From: Pseudomonadota bacterium
Lineage (GTDB): Bacteria; Pseudomonadota; Alphaproteobacteria; Rhizobiales; Xanthobacteraceae
Reading direction: 5' to 3'
Length of the DNA: 64,000 nt
NCBI GenBank assembly: GCA_018242205.1
Contig: JAFECJ010000010.1
Coordinates: 61,100-125,099 of the forward strand
In this document: positions 52,662 to 61,365 of the stretch, piece by piece
Numbering within the stretch: the stretch's first letter is position 1
How the letters are laid out: every line of letters starts with the position of its first letter
The notes under the pieces: model-generated
Told to the model about the DNA's origin: nothing
The model's database searches: none
The model's input: the letters and a program-made list of their open reading frames with translations, nothing else
Program-made: the position numbers and the translations under genes

Positions 52662-53705
52662 ATGGCGGAAAAAACAACGACTTTTTGGCTGCCGGGACGG
52701 CATGCGGCGCGCCGGGACCACCTCCTGAACCGGGGCCGGGTCATGGCTTCGCTCCGGGCCTGGTTCGCGGGAGCCGGTTTCATCGAGGTCGAAACCGCCG
52801 CGCTCCAGGTCTCGCCGGGCAACGAGACCCATCTGCATGCCTTTGCCACCGACCTGATCGGGCCGGACACCGTGCGCCGGCCGCGTTACCTGCGCACCTC
52901 GCCGGAATTCGCCTGCAAGAAGTTGCTGGCCGCGGGCGAGACCCGCATCGTCGATTTCGCCCGCGTGTTCCGCAACCGCGAGCGCGGGCCGCTGCATCAT
53001 CCCGAATTCACGATGATCGAGTGGTACCGCGCGAACGAGCCCTACGAGGCGCTGATGGACGATTGCGCCGCCATTCTCGCGGAAGCCGCGCGGGCGACCG
53101 GCGCGACGCGCTTCAGCTTTCGCGGCCGTCATATCGATCCGTTCGCGCCGCCGCACCGGCTCACCGTGGCCGAAGCCTTCGCACGCTATGCCGGCATCGA
53201 TCTCATGCACACGATCAGTGGCGGCGAGGGCGATCGCGATCGCCTGGCCGGCGCCGCCGCCCGGGAAGGCATCGCTTACGGCAGCGACGACGACTGGGGC
53301 GACATCTTCAGCCGCATCCTGGTCGAGAAGATCGAGCCGCATCTCGGCAACGAAACCGCCACCATTCTTTATGAATATCCGTTGCCGCATGCGGCACTGG
53401 CGCGGGCCAAACCGGGCAGCGACAAGGTGGCGGAACGCTTCGAGATCTATGCCTGCGGCATCGAGCTCGGCAATGCCTTTGCCGAACTCACCGACGCCGC
53501 CGAGCAGCGCCGCCGCTTCGTCGCGGCGATGGACGAGAAACAGCGCATTCACGGTGAGCGCTATCCGATCGACGAGGATTTCCTCGCCGCGCTGGCGCAG
53601 ATGCCGCCGGCATCCGGCATTGCGCTGGGCTTCGAGCGGCTGGCGATGCTGGCCTCCGGCGCCGACCACATCGAACAGGTGATCTGGACCCCGGTTCAGG
53701 ATTAG
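52662..53705 (+). CDS. epmA: EF-P (R)-beta-lysine ligase EpmA
   Basis: 347 residues. Class II lysyl-tRNA-synthetase-like catalytic domain without an anticodon-binding domain: [58 protein letters not shown] and [15 protein letters not shown]. Attaches beta-lysine to EF-P Lys33. Divergent from efp, 115 bases apart, and followed by epmB. Confidence 0.95.
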   Translation: MAEKTTTFWLPGRHAARRDHLLNRGRVMASLRAWFAGAGFIEVETAALQVSPGNETHLHAFATDLIGPDTVRRPRYLRTSPEFACKKLLAAGETRIVDFARVFRNRERGPLHHPEFTMIEWYRANEPYEALMDDCAAILAEAARATGATRFSFRGRHIDPFAPPHRLTVAEAFARYAGIDLMHTISGGEGDRDRLAGAAAREGIAYGSDDDWGDIFSRILVEKIEPHLGNETATILYEYPLPHAALARAKPGSDKVAERFEIYACGIELGNAFAELTDAAEQRRRFVAAMDEKQRIHGERYPIDEDFLAALAQMPPASGIALGFERLAMLASGADHIEQVIWTPVQD

Positions 53706-53711
53706 ACAGTC

Positions 53712-54755
53712 ATGGACGCACGCATTCAGACGCTCCGAAATATCACGCAACTCGTCGAGAGCGGCTTTGTCACGCCGGAAGAACGCGCCGCGCTGGAACG
53801 GGTCGCCACGCGCTATGCCGTGGCGCTGCCGCCGGCGCTCGCCGCGCTGATCGACCGCACCGATCCGAACGATCCGATCGCGCGCCAGTTCGTGCCCGAT
53901 GCCGCGGAATTGCAGACGCAAGCCGACGAACTCGCCGATCCGATCGGCGACGATGCGCATTCGCCGGTCGAGGGCATCGTGCACCGCTATCCCGACCGCG
54001 TGCTCCTCAAGCTCACCCATGTCTGCGCGGTCTATTGCCGCTTCTGCTTCCGCCGCGAAACGGTCGGGCCGGACAAGCCGAACGCGCTGTCGCCGCAGGC
54101 GCTTGCCGCCGCGCTCGATTACATCCGCGATCACCAGGAGATCTGGGAGGTCATCCTCACCGGCGGCGATCCGCTGATCCTGTCGCCGCGCCGCCTGCGC
54201 GCGGTGACGCTGGAGCTCGCTACGATCCCGCACGTGAAGGTGGTGCGCATCCACACGCGCATGCCGGTCGCCGAGCCGCTGCGCATCACGCCCGATCTCG
54301 TGCGCGCGCTGAAGTCCGTGGGCAAGGCCGTCTATGTCGCGGTCCACGTCAATCACGCCCGCGAACTCACCGACGAGGCGCGCGCCGCTTGCGCGCGCAT
54401 GGCCGATGCCGGCCTGGTGTTGCTCGGCCAGTCGGTGCTGCTCAAGGGCGTCAACGACACGGCGGAGGCGATGCGCGACCTGATGCGCGCCTGCGTCGAG
54501 AACCGCATCAAGCCGTATTATCTGCATCACGGCGATCTGGCCCCCGGCACGGCGCATCTGCGCACCGACATCGCCACCGGGCAGGGGATCATGCGCGACA
54601 TGCGCGGCCGCGTGTCCGGCCTGTGCCAGCCGTCCTATGTGCTCGACATTCCCGGCGGCCACGGCAAATCGCCGCTCGGGCCGAATTACCTCGAGCGGAG
54701 CGACGGCGGTTACGAGATCGAGGACTTCAACGGCCGGCGGCACGCCTACAAATAG
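53712..54755 (+). CDS. epmB: EF-P lysine 2,3-aminomutase EpmB (radical SAM)
   Basis: 347 residues. Converts (S)-alpha-lysine to (R)-beta-lysine for EF-P. Radical SAM cluster motif CAVYCRFCFRRE (CX3CX2C), PLP lysine in the segment HHGDLAPGTAHLRTDIATGQ region and HTRMPVAEPLRITPDL. Shorter than catabolic KamA at the C-terminus, as expected for EpmB. 6 bases after epmA; EpmC, the hydroxylase, is not present here. Confidence 0.95.
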   Translation: MDARIQTLRNITQLVESGFVTPEERAALERVATRYAVALPPALAALIDRTDPNDPIARQFVPDAAELQTQADELADPIGDDAHSPVEGIVHRYPDRVLLKLTHVCAVYCRFCFRRETVGPDKPNALSPQALAAALDYIRDHQEIWEVILTGGDPLILSPRRLRAVTLELATIPHVKVVRIHTRMPVAEPLRITPDLVRALKSVGKAVYVAVHVNHARELTDEARAACARMADAGLVLLGQSVLLKGVNDTAEAMRDLMRACVENRIKPYYLHHGDLAPGTAHLRTDIATGQGIMRDMRGRVSGLCQPSYVLDIPGGHGKSPLGPNYLERSDGGYEIEDFNGRRHAYK

Positions 54756-54765
54756 GCGTTCACGG

Positions 54766-54945
54766 CTAGTGGCGGATCGAGATCAGGTCGAGCAAAGCGG
54801 AGGCCACCGCCAGTCCGGCAAAGCCGACGAAGACGACGACGATCACGGCATTCCAGATGAAGGCCGCGTCGCGCCGCAACGCCGTGACGACGTTCTTGCC
54901 GGTCATCATGCTCTTGCCGTTGATGCTGCTGTTGCTGTTGATCAT
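54766..54945 (-). CDS. Small single-pass membrane protein
   Basis: 59 residues from the ATG at 54945 (AGGAGC 9 bases upstream). Polar N-terminus (INSNSSINGKSMMTGKNV), basic TALRRDAAF and one transmembrane helix NAVIVVVFVGFAGLAVASALL. Convergent with epmB, 10 bases between stops. No function known. Confidence 0.6.
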   Translation of the reverse strand: MINSNSSINGKSMMTGKNVVTALRRDAAFIWNAVIVVVFVGFAGLAVASALLDLISIRH

Positions 54946-55109
54946 GACGCAGCTCCTATACGAGCCGAACCAGACCAATTTAACGATCCGGCGGCCGCAA
55001 TCGCATATTTTCCCCATTAATTCGTCGCGGAAATGCGTCGCATCCGCGCATGGCCAGAGCGCATGGCTGACATGAAGCGGGGCGCGGGACATAGCGCCGC
55101 AGCCTCAGA

Positions 55110-55484
55110 TCAGCGCGCCGCCACCGGCTTCCGGCTCTTGCGCGATTTCGGATCGTAGCGCCCGCCGCCGAGATGGCGGTGGCCCCAGGCCATGACCGCG
55201 AGCAGCACCGGTTCCAAAGCCTTGCCCTTGTCGGTGAGGGAGTAGGCATAGCGCACTGGGTTCTGCTGATAGGCGGCGCGCCGCACCAGCCCCCAGTCCG
55301 TCAGCCGCTTGAGCCGTTCCGCCAGGATGTTGGAGGGGATGTGCTCGGCGCTGTCCTGCAGCGCCTGGAAGGTCTGCTTGCCGTGCCACAGCAGGTCGCG
55401 AACGATCAGCAGGGTCCATTTGTCGCCGGCCAGTTCCAGCGTGCGCGCGATCGAGCAATCCGACCTGAATTCGTGCTGGGTCAT
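55110..55484 (-). CDS. HxlR-family transcriptional regulator
   Basis: 124 residues from the ATG at 55484. Typical CSIARTLELAGDKWTLLIVRDLLWHGKQTF opening, with the conserved Cys10, and a winged HTH with PSNILAERLKRLTDWGLVRRAAY. HxlR proteins sense aldehydes or quinones; the effector is unknown here. Divergent from the EamA gene at 55682 with a dyad between the two. Confidence 0.9.
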   Translation of the reverse strand: MTQHEFRSDCSIARTLELAGDKWTLLIVRDLLWHGKQTFQALQDSAEHIPSNILAERLKRLTDWGLVRRAAYQQNPVRYAYSLTDKGKALEPVLLAVMAWGHRHLGGGRYDPKSRKSRKPVAAR

Positions 55485-55562
55485 CGCTAAAGGTCCCGTG
55501 CGGCGCCGGCCGCCGCCGCTTCGATTGTCCACAGTCGTTACCTAGCAAGGTCACTTGCAAAG

Positions 55563-55591
55563 TGAAAGTGTCAAGGCTAGCGTGACTTTCA
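55563..55591. promoter_or_regulatory. Dyad operator candidate between HxlR and EamA genes
   Basis: TGAAAGTGTCA-N9-TGACTTTCA (55563-55591), an inverted repeat in the divergent spacer of the HxlR-type gene and EamA gene. Confidence 0.5.
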
Positions 55592-55627
55592 GTTTGAAAG
55601 CCACTGGCGGCGGCATGCCGCCCACGC

Positions 55628-55672
55628 TCCTGGTCCAAGCTCCTGGTCCAAGCCCTTGGTCCAAGCCCCTGG
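55628..55672 (+). repeat. 13-bp tandem repeat before the EamA start codon
   Basis: Unit TCCTGGTCCAAGC: two perfect copies (55628-55640, 55641-55653), a third with one to two changes (55654-55666), then a partial CCCTGG (55667-55672). The array ends 9 bases before the ATG at 55682. Confidence 0.85.
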
Positions 55673-55681
55673 CGGTGCCCC

Positions 55682-56581
55682 ATGAACAGAACCGTGCTCG
55701 CCCATCTCGCGGCTCTGACGGCGGCCTTGAGCGCTGGCACGGCGGTCGTCGCCACGCGCTATGTCATTGGTGAGACCGATCCGCTGGCGCTGGTGTTTTA
55801 TCGCTACGTCATCTCGGTGGCGTGCTTTGCCCCGGCGCTGCCGCTCATCTGGCCGCGTCACCGCATCGAATGGACCGAGTACGCCAAGATCGCCGCTTTC
55901 GGCATTCTGTTCTTCGTACTGTTTCCCTGGGCCTTCAACGCATCGCTCAAGCTCATCCCAGCGGCGCGCGGCGCGGTCGGGCTGGCGACCATCCCGATCC
56001 AGACCATGCTGGTCGCGGCCATCTTCGGTCGCGAGCGGCTGACCGCGGCCCGCGTGGCCGGCGTGCTGCTGACGTTTTGCGGCATCGTCGCCGCCTTCGG
56101 CACGGCGGCGTTCGGCCAAGGTGGCGACACCGCCGTTGGCGACGGCCTGATGCTGCTCGGTGTTCTGTGCGCGGCGGTCTATTCGGTGTTCGGTAGAGCC
56201 ACCTTGATGCGGCACGGCGCCGTCTTCGTCACGGCATCGGCGATGGCCTTCGCGGTCTTGGCCTTGCTGCCGGTGATGGCGTTCGGAGGCGGGCTCACCG
56301 CGCTGCCGGCCTTCAGTGCCAAAGGCTGGATCGCCGTGATCTTTCTCGGCACCGTCGGCGGCGCGCTGCAGTTCTCGCTGTTCATGTGGGCGCTGCGCTG
56401 GCTGTCGCCGACCACCACGGTGCTCTATCTGACGCTCAATCCGATCGCGGCGATGGCGCTCGGCACGCTGATCCTCGGCGAGCACCTCAAGCCGGAACTG
56501 GTGCTCGGGCTCGGCCTGGTGCTGACCGGCATCTTCATCGGCGCCGGGATATTTCCGGCGCTGAGGAAGAAGGCGGCGTAG
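55682..56581 (+). CDS. EamA-family drug/metabolite transporter
   Basis: 299 residues with ten hydrophobic helices arranged as two EamA repeats (VATRYVIGETDPLALVFYRYVIS and MWALRWLSPTTTVLYLTLNPIAAMALGTLILGE). Inner-membrane exporter or importer of amino acids or small metabolites; substrate unknown. Divergent from the HxlR gene, which may control it. The start ATG is preceded by a 13-bp tandem repeat, so the ribosome site there is unclear. Confidence 0.88.
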   Translation: MNRTVLAHLAALTAALSAGTAVVATRYVIGETDPLALVFYRYVISVACFAPALPLIWPRHRIEWTEYAKIAAFGILFFVLFPWAFNASLKLIPAARGAVGLATIPIQTMLVAAIFGRERLTAARVAGVLLTFCGIVAAFGTAAFGQGGDTAVGDGLMLLGVLCAAVYSVFGRATLMRHGAVFVTASAMAFAVLALLPVMAFGGGLTALPAFSAKGWIAVIFLGTVGGALQFSLFMWALRWLSPTTTVLYLTLNPIAAMALGTLILGEHLKPELVLGLGLVLTGIFIGAGIFPALRKKAA

Positions 56582-56638
56582 GCGCCGCATACTGGAAAGC
56601 ACCGCCACCTCGGACCAACGCTACGGTGTGAGGGGATC

Positions 56639-57100
56639 TCATCCGGCTTTCAGCGCCGACACTTGTTCTGTGTCAAAACGAGCGCGCAACTTGGCGATTG
56701 CGGTGGCGTCAGGCGGACCACCGGGCGTCACCAGTTTCACCAGTTCCTCGAAATATTGCTCGTGACCCGGCGGCGACACGGTCATGATCATTCGGGCCGG
56801 CTTGTCGCTGGCATTGGCGATGTTATGCGGCACCCCCGGCGGGATGAACAGATAGGTTCCCGGCTTGGCCTTGATCACTTCGCCGCCGACATGCCATTCG
56901 CATTCGCCTTCCAGCACATAGAACGTCTCTTCCTGGACGCGGTGAACGTGGGTGCCGGTGGAGAATCCGGCCGGCAATGTCCAGTCAAACATCGACGTGT
57001 GCTTGGTGTCCTGACCGGTGACCAGAAACACCAATGGCTTGCCGGCCAAGGAAACCTGCTTGCCTTCGCCGGGCATGCGGACGATAGCCTTCGCGCTCAT
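56639..57100 (-). CDS. Cupin-domain protein
   Basis: 153 residues from the ATG at 57100 (GGAGGG just before). Cupin motifs GTHVHRVQEETFYVLEGECEWHVGG and PGTYLFIPPGVPHNIAN with the His/Glu metal ligands. No catalytic partner domain; a metal-binding beta-barrel enzyme or ligand sensor. A C-terminal helical tail (FEELVKLVTPGGPPDATAIAKL) follows. Divergent from the CadC-like gene. Confidence 0.85.
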   Translation of the reverse strand: MSAKAIVRMPGEGKQVSLAGKPLVFLVTGQDTKHTSMFDWTLPAGFSTGTHVHRVQEETFYVLEGECEWHVGGEVIKAKPGTYLFIPPGVPHNIANASDKPARMIMTVSPPGHEQYFEELVKLVTPGGPPDATAIAKLRARFDTEQVSALKAG

Positions 57101-57225
57101 GGAACCCTCCATTGGTTTTGCGCTCTTTGCGCCATCTGACCCTCTGACTATGGTTCGGTCGCCCCGGCAGGTCGTGAAATCGCTGCGAAAAATCTGCTAA
57201 ACAGTTCCGAACAGGGCGGCGACCC

Positions 57226-58770
57226 ATGGCGATGGCTTACGAATTCGGCCCGTTCCGGCTCGACGCCGAGGCGGAAATCCTGTTCCGCGACGGTGAGCCG
57301 ATCGTCCTCGGCCAACGCGCGGTGGCGCTGCTAGGGTTGCTGCTGCAGCACGCCGGCGCTCCGGTCTCCAAAGAAGCCCTGTTCGACGCGGCATGGCCTG
57401 CGCTGGCCGTCGAGGACAGCAACCTGACGGTCCAGATTGCGGCCTTGCGCCGGGCTTTTGACGAGGTCGGCGGCGCCGACTGGATCGAGACCTTGCCGCG
57501 TCGCGGCTATCGCTATGTCGGGCCTGACGTGACGATCGACGCGTTGCCGGCTGCGTCACCGCCGGTGCCGCCGCCGGTGCTCCCGGACAAGCCGTCCGTC
57601 GCGGTGTTGCCGTTCACCAATCTCAGCGGCGATCCGCAGCAGGACTATTTCGCCGACGGCATGGTCGAGGACATCGTCGCCGGATTGTCGCGGATCAAAT
57701 GGCTGTTTGTCATTGCGCGCCACTCCACCGCGGCCTTCAAGGGAACGGTTATCGACCTGAAGCAGGTAGCCCGCGAATTGGGCGTGCGTTATCTGGTGCA
57801 AGGAAGCATCCGCAAGGACGGCAACCGGGTCCGCATCTCCGCCCAGATGGCGGAGGCCGAAAGCGGACATCAGTTGTGGAGTGAGCGCTTCGACCGCGCG
57901 CTCGATGACGTGTTCGCGCTCCAGGACGAGATCGCCCTCAACGTGGTCAGTGCCATCGAGCCCAGTCTGCGGCGCGCGGAAGTCGAACGCGTGAGGCGCA
58001 AACGGCCAGACAGTCTGGACGCCTACGACCTCGTCCTGCAGGCGCAGCAGGACGTCGATTCCGGCATGCCGGCGCGGGTGACCAGGGCGCTCGTCGTCCT
58101 TCGACGCGCGCTCGCGCTCGATCCGGCTTATGCGCTGGCGCACGCCAATGCGGCCATGTGCCATCATTGCCTCTTTCTGCGCAGCGGTCTGCATGAAGAG
58201 GATCGTTCCGCCTCGGTCCGCTATGCCGAGGCGGCGATCGCGCATGGCCGCGACGACCCGCAAGCGTTGACCCTTGCCGGATTTTCCATCGGCATGGACG
58301 GACATGATCGCGCCGCGGCGTTCATCGCCTTGGAAGCCGCGCTGGCGATTAGCCCATCATCGGCGCTGACCTACATTCTCGGCAGCGTTATGCTGGCGTG
58401 GGGCAGCGAAGCCGAACGCGCCATTGAATGGAGCGAGCGCGGCATGCGTCTCAGTCCGCTCGATCCGTGGGCATTCGCCGCCTATGACGCGCAGGCGATG
58501 GGCCATTTTCATCTCGGCCGCTACGACAAGGCTGCTCAGGCCGCCTACAGGTCGGTTCAGGCCAACCCCGCTCATAGCATCACCTATGTGCAATTGGCGG
58601 CCGCGCTCGATAGACTTGGACGGACGGAAGAAGCCAAGGCGGCGGCGGCCAAGGTTTTGGAGCTGCATCCGACGTTTCGCTTCAGCCGCCAATTTGCCGG
58701 CGTCGACTGTGCGCCTGCGCTTGCCGCGGCCATGGGCGACGCGCTCCGCCGGGTCGGGCTGCCGGAGTGA
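57226..58770 (+). CDS. Soluble CadC-like transcriptional regulator with TPRs
   Basis: 514 residues. Residues ~1-100: OmpR/PhoB-type winged HTH (FGPFRLDAEAEILFRDGEP, LTVQIAALRRAFDEVGGADWIETLPRRGYRYV). Residues ~120-235: a TolB-like/FlgO-like domain common in CadC/adenylate-cyclase regulators (VAVLPFTNLSGDPQQDYFADGM). Residues ~250-500: tetratricopeptide-type helices (ALAHANAAM..., QVNPAH...). No transmembrane segment, unlike CadC. Regulatory target unknown. Divergent from the cupin gene, which may be its target. Confidence 0.85.
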   Translation: MAMAYEFGPFRLDAEAEILFRDGEPIVLGQRAVALLGLLLQHAGAPVSKEALFDAAWPALAVEDSNLTVQIAALRRAFDEVGGADWIETLPRRGYRYVGPDVTIDALPAASPPVPPPVLPDKPSVAVLPFTNLSGDPQQDYFADGMVEDIVAGLSRIKWLFVIARHSTAAFKGTVIDLKQVARELGVRYLVQGSIRKDGNRVRISAQMAEAESGHQLWSERFDRALDDVFALQDEIALNVVSAIEPSLRRAEVERVRRKRPDSLDAYDLVLQAQQDVDSGMPARVTRALVVLRRALALDPAYALAHANAAMCHHCLFLRSGLHEEDRSASVRYAEAAIAHGRDDPQALTLAGFSIGMDGHDRAAAFIALEAALAISPSSALTYILGSVMLAWGSEAERAIEWSERGMRLSPLDPWAFAAYDAQAMGHFHLGRYDKAAQAAYRSVQANPAHSITYVQLAAALDRLGRTEEAKAAAAKVLELHPTFRFSRQFAGVDCAPALAAAMGDALRRVGLPE

Positions 58771-58846
58771 AGGCGGCTTGTTTTGTCCGCGGCCGGGGAA
58801 GCGGCCGGCTCGGCCCGATGCGAGTGCCAATTTACTGAATTGGTAA

Positions 58847-58922
58847 TGGCGCGCCCTAGGGGATTCGAACCCCTGTTACCGCCGTGAAAGGGCGGTGTCC
58901 TAGGCCTCTAGACGAAGGGCGC
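58847..58922 (-). tRNA. tRNA-Glu (anticodon TTC)
   Basis: 76 nt including an encoded CCA. On the minus strand: acceptor GCGCCCT pairs with AGGGCGC; D-arm with CTAGAGGCC; anticodon loop CTTTCAC (TTC); T-arm GGGTTCGAATCCC. Anticodon stem CCGCC / GGCGG. Confidence 0.95.
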
Positions 58923-59127
58923 AAGAGGCGCCGGAACGGCGCCAAGGCGGCGACCTATAAAGGGCTTCGCCGCCTGCGGCAAGTGTCAGGCAAATCTTGG
59001 TCAAGTCATTGAAATCGCGGCCGGGAAACCGGTGGATAGCGGCCGCTCGGCTGCCGGAGGGACCGGAATCGGCCCGGTCCGACAGCCTCGGTTGCCTCAC
59101 CCCCCTATATCGGGGCGAACGGCGGCC

Positions 59128-59583
59128 TTACCAGTGGCCGGTGTTCTTCATCGACGCCCACGGCTCCTGTGGCGGCAGCGCGGCGCCCTTCTGCAGGATC
59201 TCGATCGAGTGCTTGTCGGGCGAACGCACGAACGCCATGACGCCGTCGCGCGGCGGCCGGTTGATGGTGACGCCGGCCTTCATCAGCCGCTCGCAGGTCT
59301 CGTAGATATTGTCGACCTCATAGGCGAGGTGGCCGAAGTAACGTGCCTCGCCATAGTCCTCGGTGTCCCAGTTGAAGGTCAATTCGACCTCGGGGCCGGG
59401 CCGGCCCTTCTTCTTGGCGGCATCGAGCGCGTCCTGGTCGGCGTCGCCGGCGAGGAACACCAAAGTGTACCGGTTCTTCTCATCGACCCGGCGCCGGGTC
59501 TCCTTGAGGCCGAGCTTGTTGATGTAAAAATCGAGCGCATCGTCGAGATTGCGGACACGCAGCATGGTGTGCAGAAATCGCAT
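59128..59583 (-). CDS. gloA: Lactoylglutathione lyase (glyoxalase I)
   Basis: 151 residues from the ATG at 59583. Converts the hemithioacetal of methylglyoxal and glutathione to S-lactoylglutathione. Two VOC motifs: FLHTMLRVRNLDDALDFYINKLGL and YTLVFLAGD at the start and FGHLAYEVDNIYETCERLMKAG, SPDKHSIEILQKG at the end, with the His/Glu metal ligands. Slightly longer than E. coli GloA at both ends. Confidence 0.92.
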   Translation of the reverse strand: MRFLHTMLRVRNLDDALDFYINKLGLKETRRRVDEKNRYTLVFLAGDADQDALDAAKKKGRPGPEVELTFNWDTEDYGEARYFGHLAYEVDNIYETCERLMKAGVTINRPPRDGVMAFVRSPDKHSIEILQKGAALPPQEPWASMKNTGHW

Positions 59584-59651
59584 GGGACAAACTCCGGCTG
59601 GAAACCTTCGGAACCCTGTACCGCACATAAAACGTCGTCGCGGAAACCGCA

Positions 59652-60413
59652 ATGATCGCCGCCGATCTCGAGACTGCCATTGATGGCCTGCGCGATCTGA
59701 TCGGGTCCGCGCAGCGGATCGTGCCGTTCACCGGGGCCGGCATCTCGACCGAGTGCGGCATTCCCGATTTCCGCTCGCCCGGCGGCGTCTGGACGAAAAA
59801 CCGTCCGATCCCGTTTGACGAATATCTGGCGAGCGAGGAGGCGCGGCGCGAAGCCTGGCGCCGGCGCTTCAACATCGAGGCGACGTTCGCGCAGGCGAAA
59901 CCGGGGCGTGGGCATCTGGCGCTGGCGAGTCTCTATCGCGCCGGCCAGGTTCCGGCCCTGGTGACGCAAAACATCGACAACCTGCACCAGGCGTCGGGTG
60001 TTGCGCCGCAAGATGTCGTCGAGCTGCACGGCAACACCACCTATGCCGCCTGCCTCGACTGTGGGCAGCGCTATGAACTTGAGCCGATCCGGGCGCGCTT
60101 CGAGAGCAACGATGAAGAACTCCCGGATTGCGATTGCGGCGGCATCATCAAGACGGCGACGATTTCATTCGGCCAGTCGATGCCGGGAGACGCCATGCGC
60201 CGTGCCCAGCAATTGGCTACCGAATGCGATCTGTTGCTCGCGGTCGGATCGTCGCTGGTGGTATGGCCGGCGGCGGGAATTCCGCTGATGGCCAAACGCA
60301 ATGGCGCAAGACTTGTCATCATCAATCGCGAGCCGACCGAGTTCGACGAGTTTGCCGATCTTGTTGTGCGCAACGACATCGGCGACGCGCTCGCGCCCTT
60401 CATCCGCCACTGA
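59652..60413 (+). CDS. cobB: NAD-dependent protein deacylase (sirtuin)
   Basis: 253 residues. NAD-binding motifs PFTGAGISTECGIPDFRSPGGVW and TQNIDNLHQASG, catalytic His in VELHGNTTYAACLDCG, and a zinc ribbon (ACLDCG with DCDCGG) followed by ISFGQSMP and GSSLVVWPAAGIP. Removes acetyl or other acyl groups from protein lysines. Overlaps the divergent glyoxalase gene at neither end. Confidence 0.93.
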   Translation: MIAADLETAIDGLRDLIGSAQRIVPFTGAGISTECGIPDFRSPGGVWTKNRPIPFDEYLASEEARREAWRRRFNIEATFAQAKPGRGHLALASLYRAGQVPALVTQNIDNLHQASGVAPQDVVELHGNTTYAACLDCGQRYELEPIRARFESNDEELPDCDCGGIIKTATISFGQSMPGDAMRRAQQLATECDLLLAVGSSLVVWPAAGIPLMAKRNGARLVIINREPTEFDEFADLVVRNDIGDALAPFIRH

Positions 60414-60608
60414 TTCGCGAAACGATTGCGACGGCAGAGAACTTGTGTGCAAGCACATTTTGCTCTTTGCGGGATTCGGCCGGGTGTTATCTTCAAATCA
60501 CAGATTCGCCTGAACGATTCCAAACAAACGCCATTTCGAAGGGCGGACCGGAAGCGTCAAACGGCATTAGTCAGACCGGCAACATTCGTCGAACGGGATT
60601 GAACCGAA

Positions 60609-61181
60609 ATGCCAGATACAAATCTCCGACCCGGCACGGTCCGAGACCTAGGCGACGAGGGAGCAACAGATCTCATCGAACTCGCTGGCGTCATCAAGTG
60701 GTTCGATGTTTCAAAGGGCTTCGGCTTCATCGTCCCGGATAACGGGATGCCGGACATCCTGCTCCACGTCACCTGCCTGCGCCGCGACGGCTTCCAGACG
60801 GCTTACGAAGGCGCCCGGATCGTGGTCGAGGTGCAGCCGCGGCCGAAGGGCCTGCAGGCCTTCCGTGTCGTCTCGATGGATGAATCGACCGCGATCCACC
60901 CGGCGCAGATCGCGCCGCGGACGCATGTCAACGTCACCCCGACCAGCGGCCTCGAACGGGCCCAGGTCAAGTGGTTCAACCGCCTGCGCGGCTTTGGCTT
61001 TCTGACGCGCGGCGAGGGCACGCCGGACATCTTCGTCCACATGGAGACCCTGCGCCGCTTCGGCTTTGCCGAGTTGCGGCCGGGACAGACCGTGCTGGTC
61101 CGCTTCGGGCCCGGGCCCAAGGGGATGATGGCGGCCGAGGTTCGACCGGACGGCGGGCCGATGGGACTGGCTTCGCACTGA
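60609..61181 (+). CDS. Tandem cold-shock domain protein
   Basis: 190 residues with two CSD domains: domain 1 at residues ~25-90 (VIKWFDVSKGFGFIVPDNGMPDILLHVTCL), domain 2 at ~115-180 (VKWFNRLRGFGFLTRGEGTPDIFVHMETL). Both keep the RNP-1/RNP-2-like aromatic motifs that bind single-stranded nucleic acid. Likely an RNA chaperone or antiterminator. A ~195-base leader precedes the ATG, typical for cold-shock genes but not proven here. Ends in a strong terminator. Confidence 0.93.
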   Translation: MPDTNLRPGTVRDLGDEGATDLIELAGVIKWFDVSKGFGFIVPDNGMPDILLHVTCLRRDGFQTAYEGARIVVEVQPRPKGLQAFRVVSMDESTAIHPAQIAPRTHVNVTPTSGLERAQVKWFNRLRGFGFLTRGEGTPDIFVHMETLRRFGFAELRPGQTVLVRFGPGPKGMMAAEVRPDGGPMGLASH

Positions 61182-61210
61182 CCCACGGGCTTCATCTGCT
61201 TGACGCGATA

Positions 61211-61241
61211 CGCCCCGGCCGGTCCGGGGCGTTTTCTTTTT
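61211..61241 (+). terminator. Rho-independent terminator of the cold-shock gene
   Basis: 8-bp GC stem CGCCCCGG / CCGGGGCG with a 5-base loop, followed by GTTTTCTTTTT. Confidence 0.92.
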
Positions 61242-61365
61242 GGTGCCAACGTTGCTGCCTCCGGGGCAGCGCGGTCTCGAACACGCCGTCTTGCCGCTGC
61301 CGTTTTTGCTTGCGATGGTGGCGGCTGTCGCGGCGGTTGCCGGCCGCCTTCGAGGTCATCCTTCC

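Noticed and set aside
52518..54743. Minus-strand open frame of ~740 codons opposite epmA and epmB
   Set aside because: Arg/His/Asp-rich translation without any recognisable motif, antisense to two well-defined enzymes.
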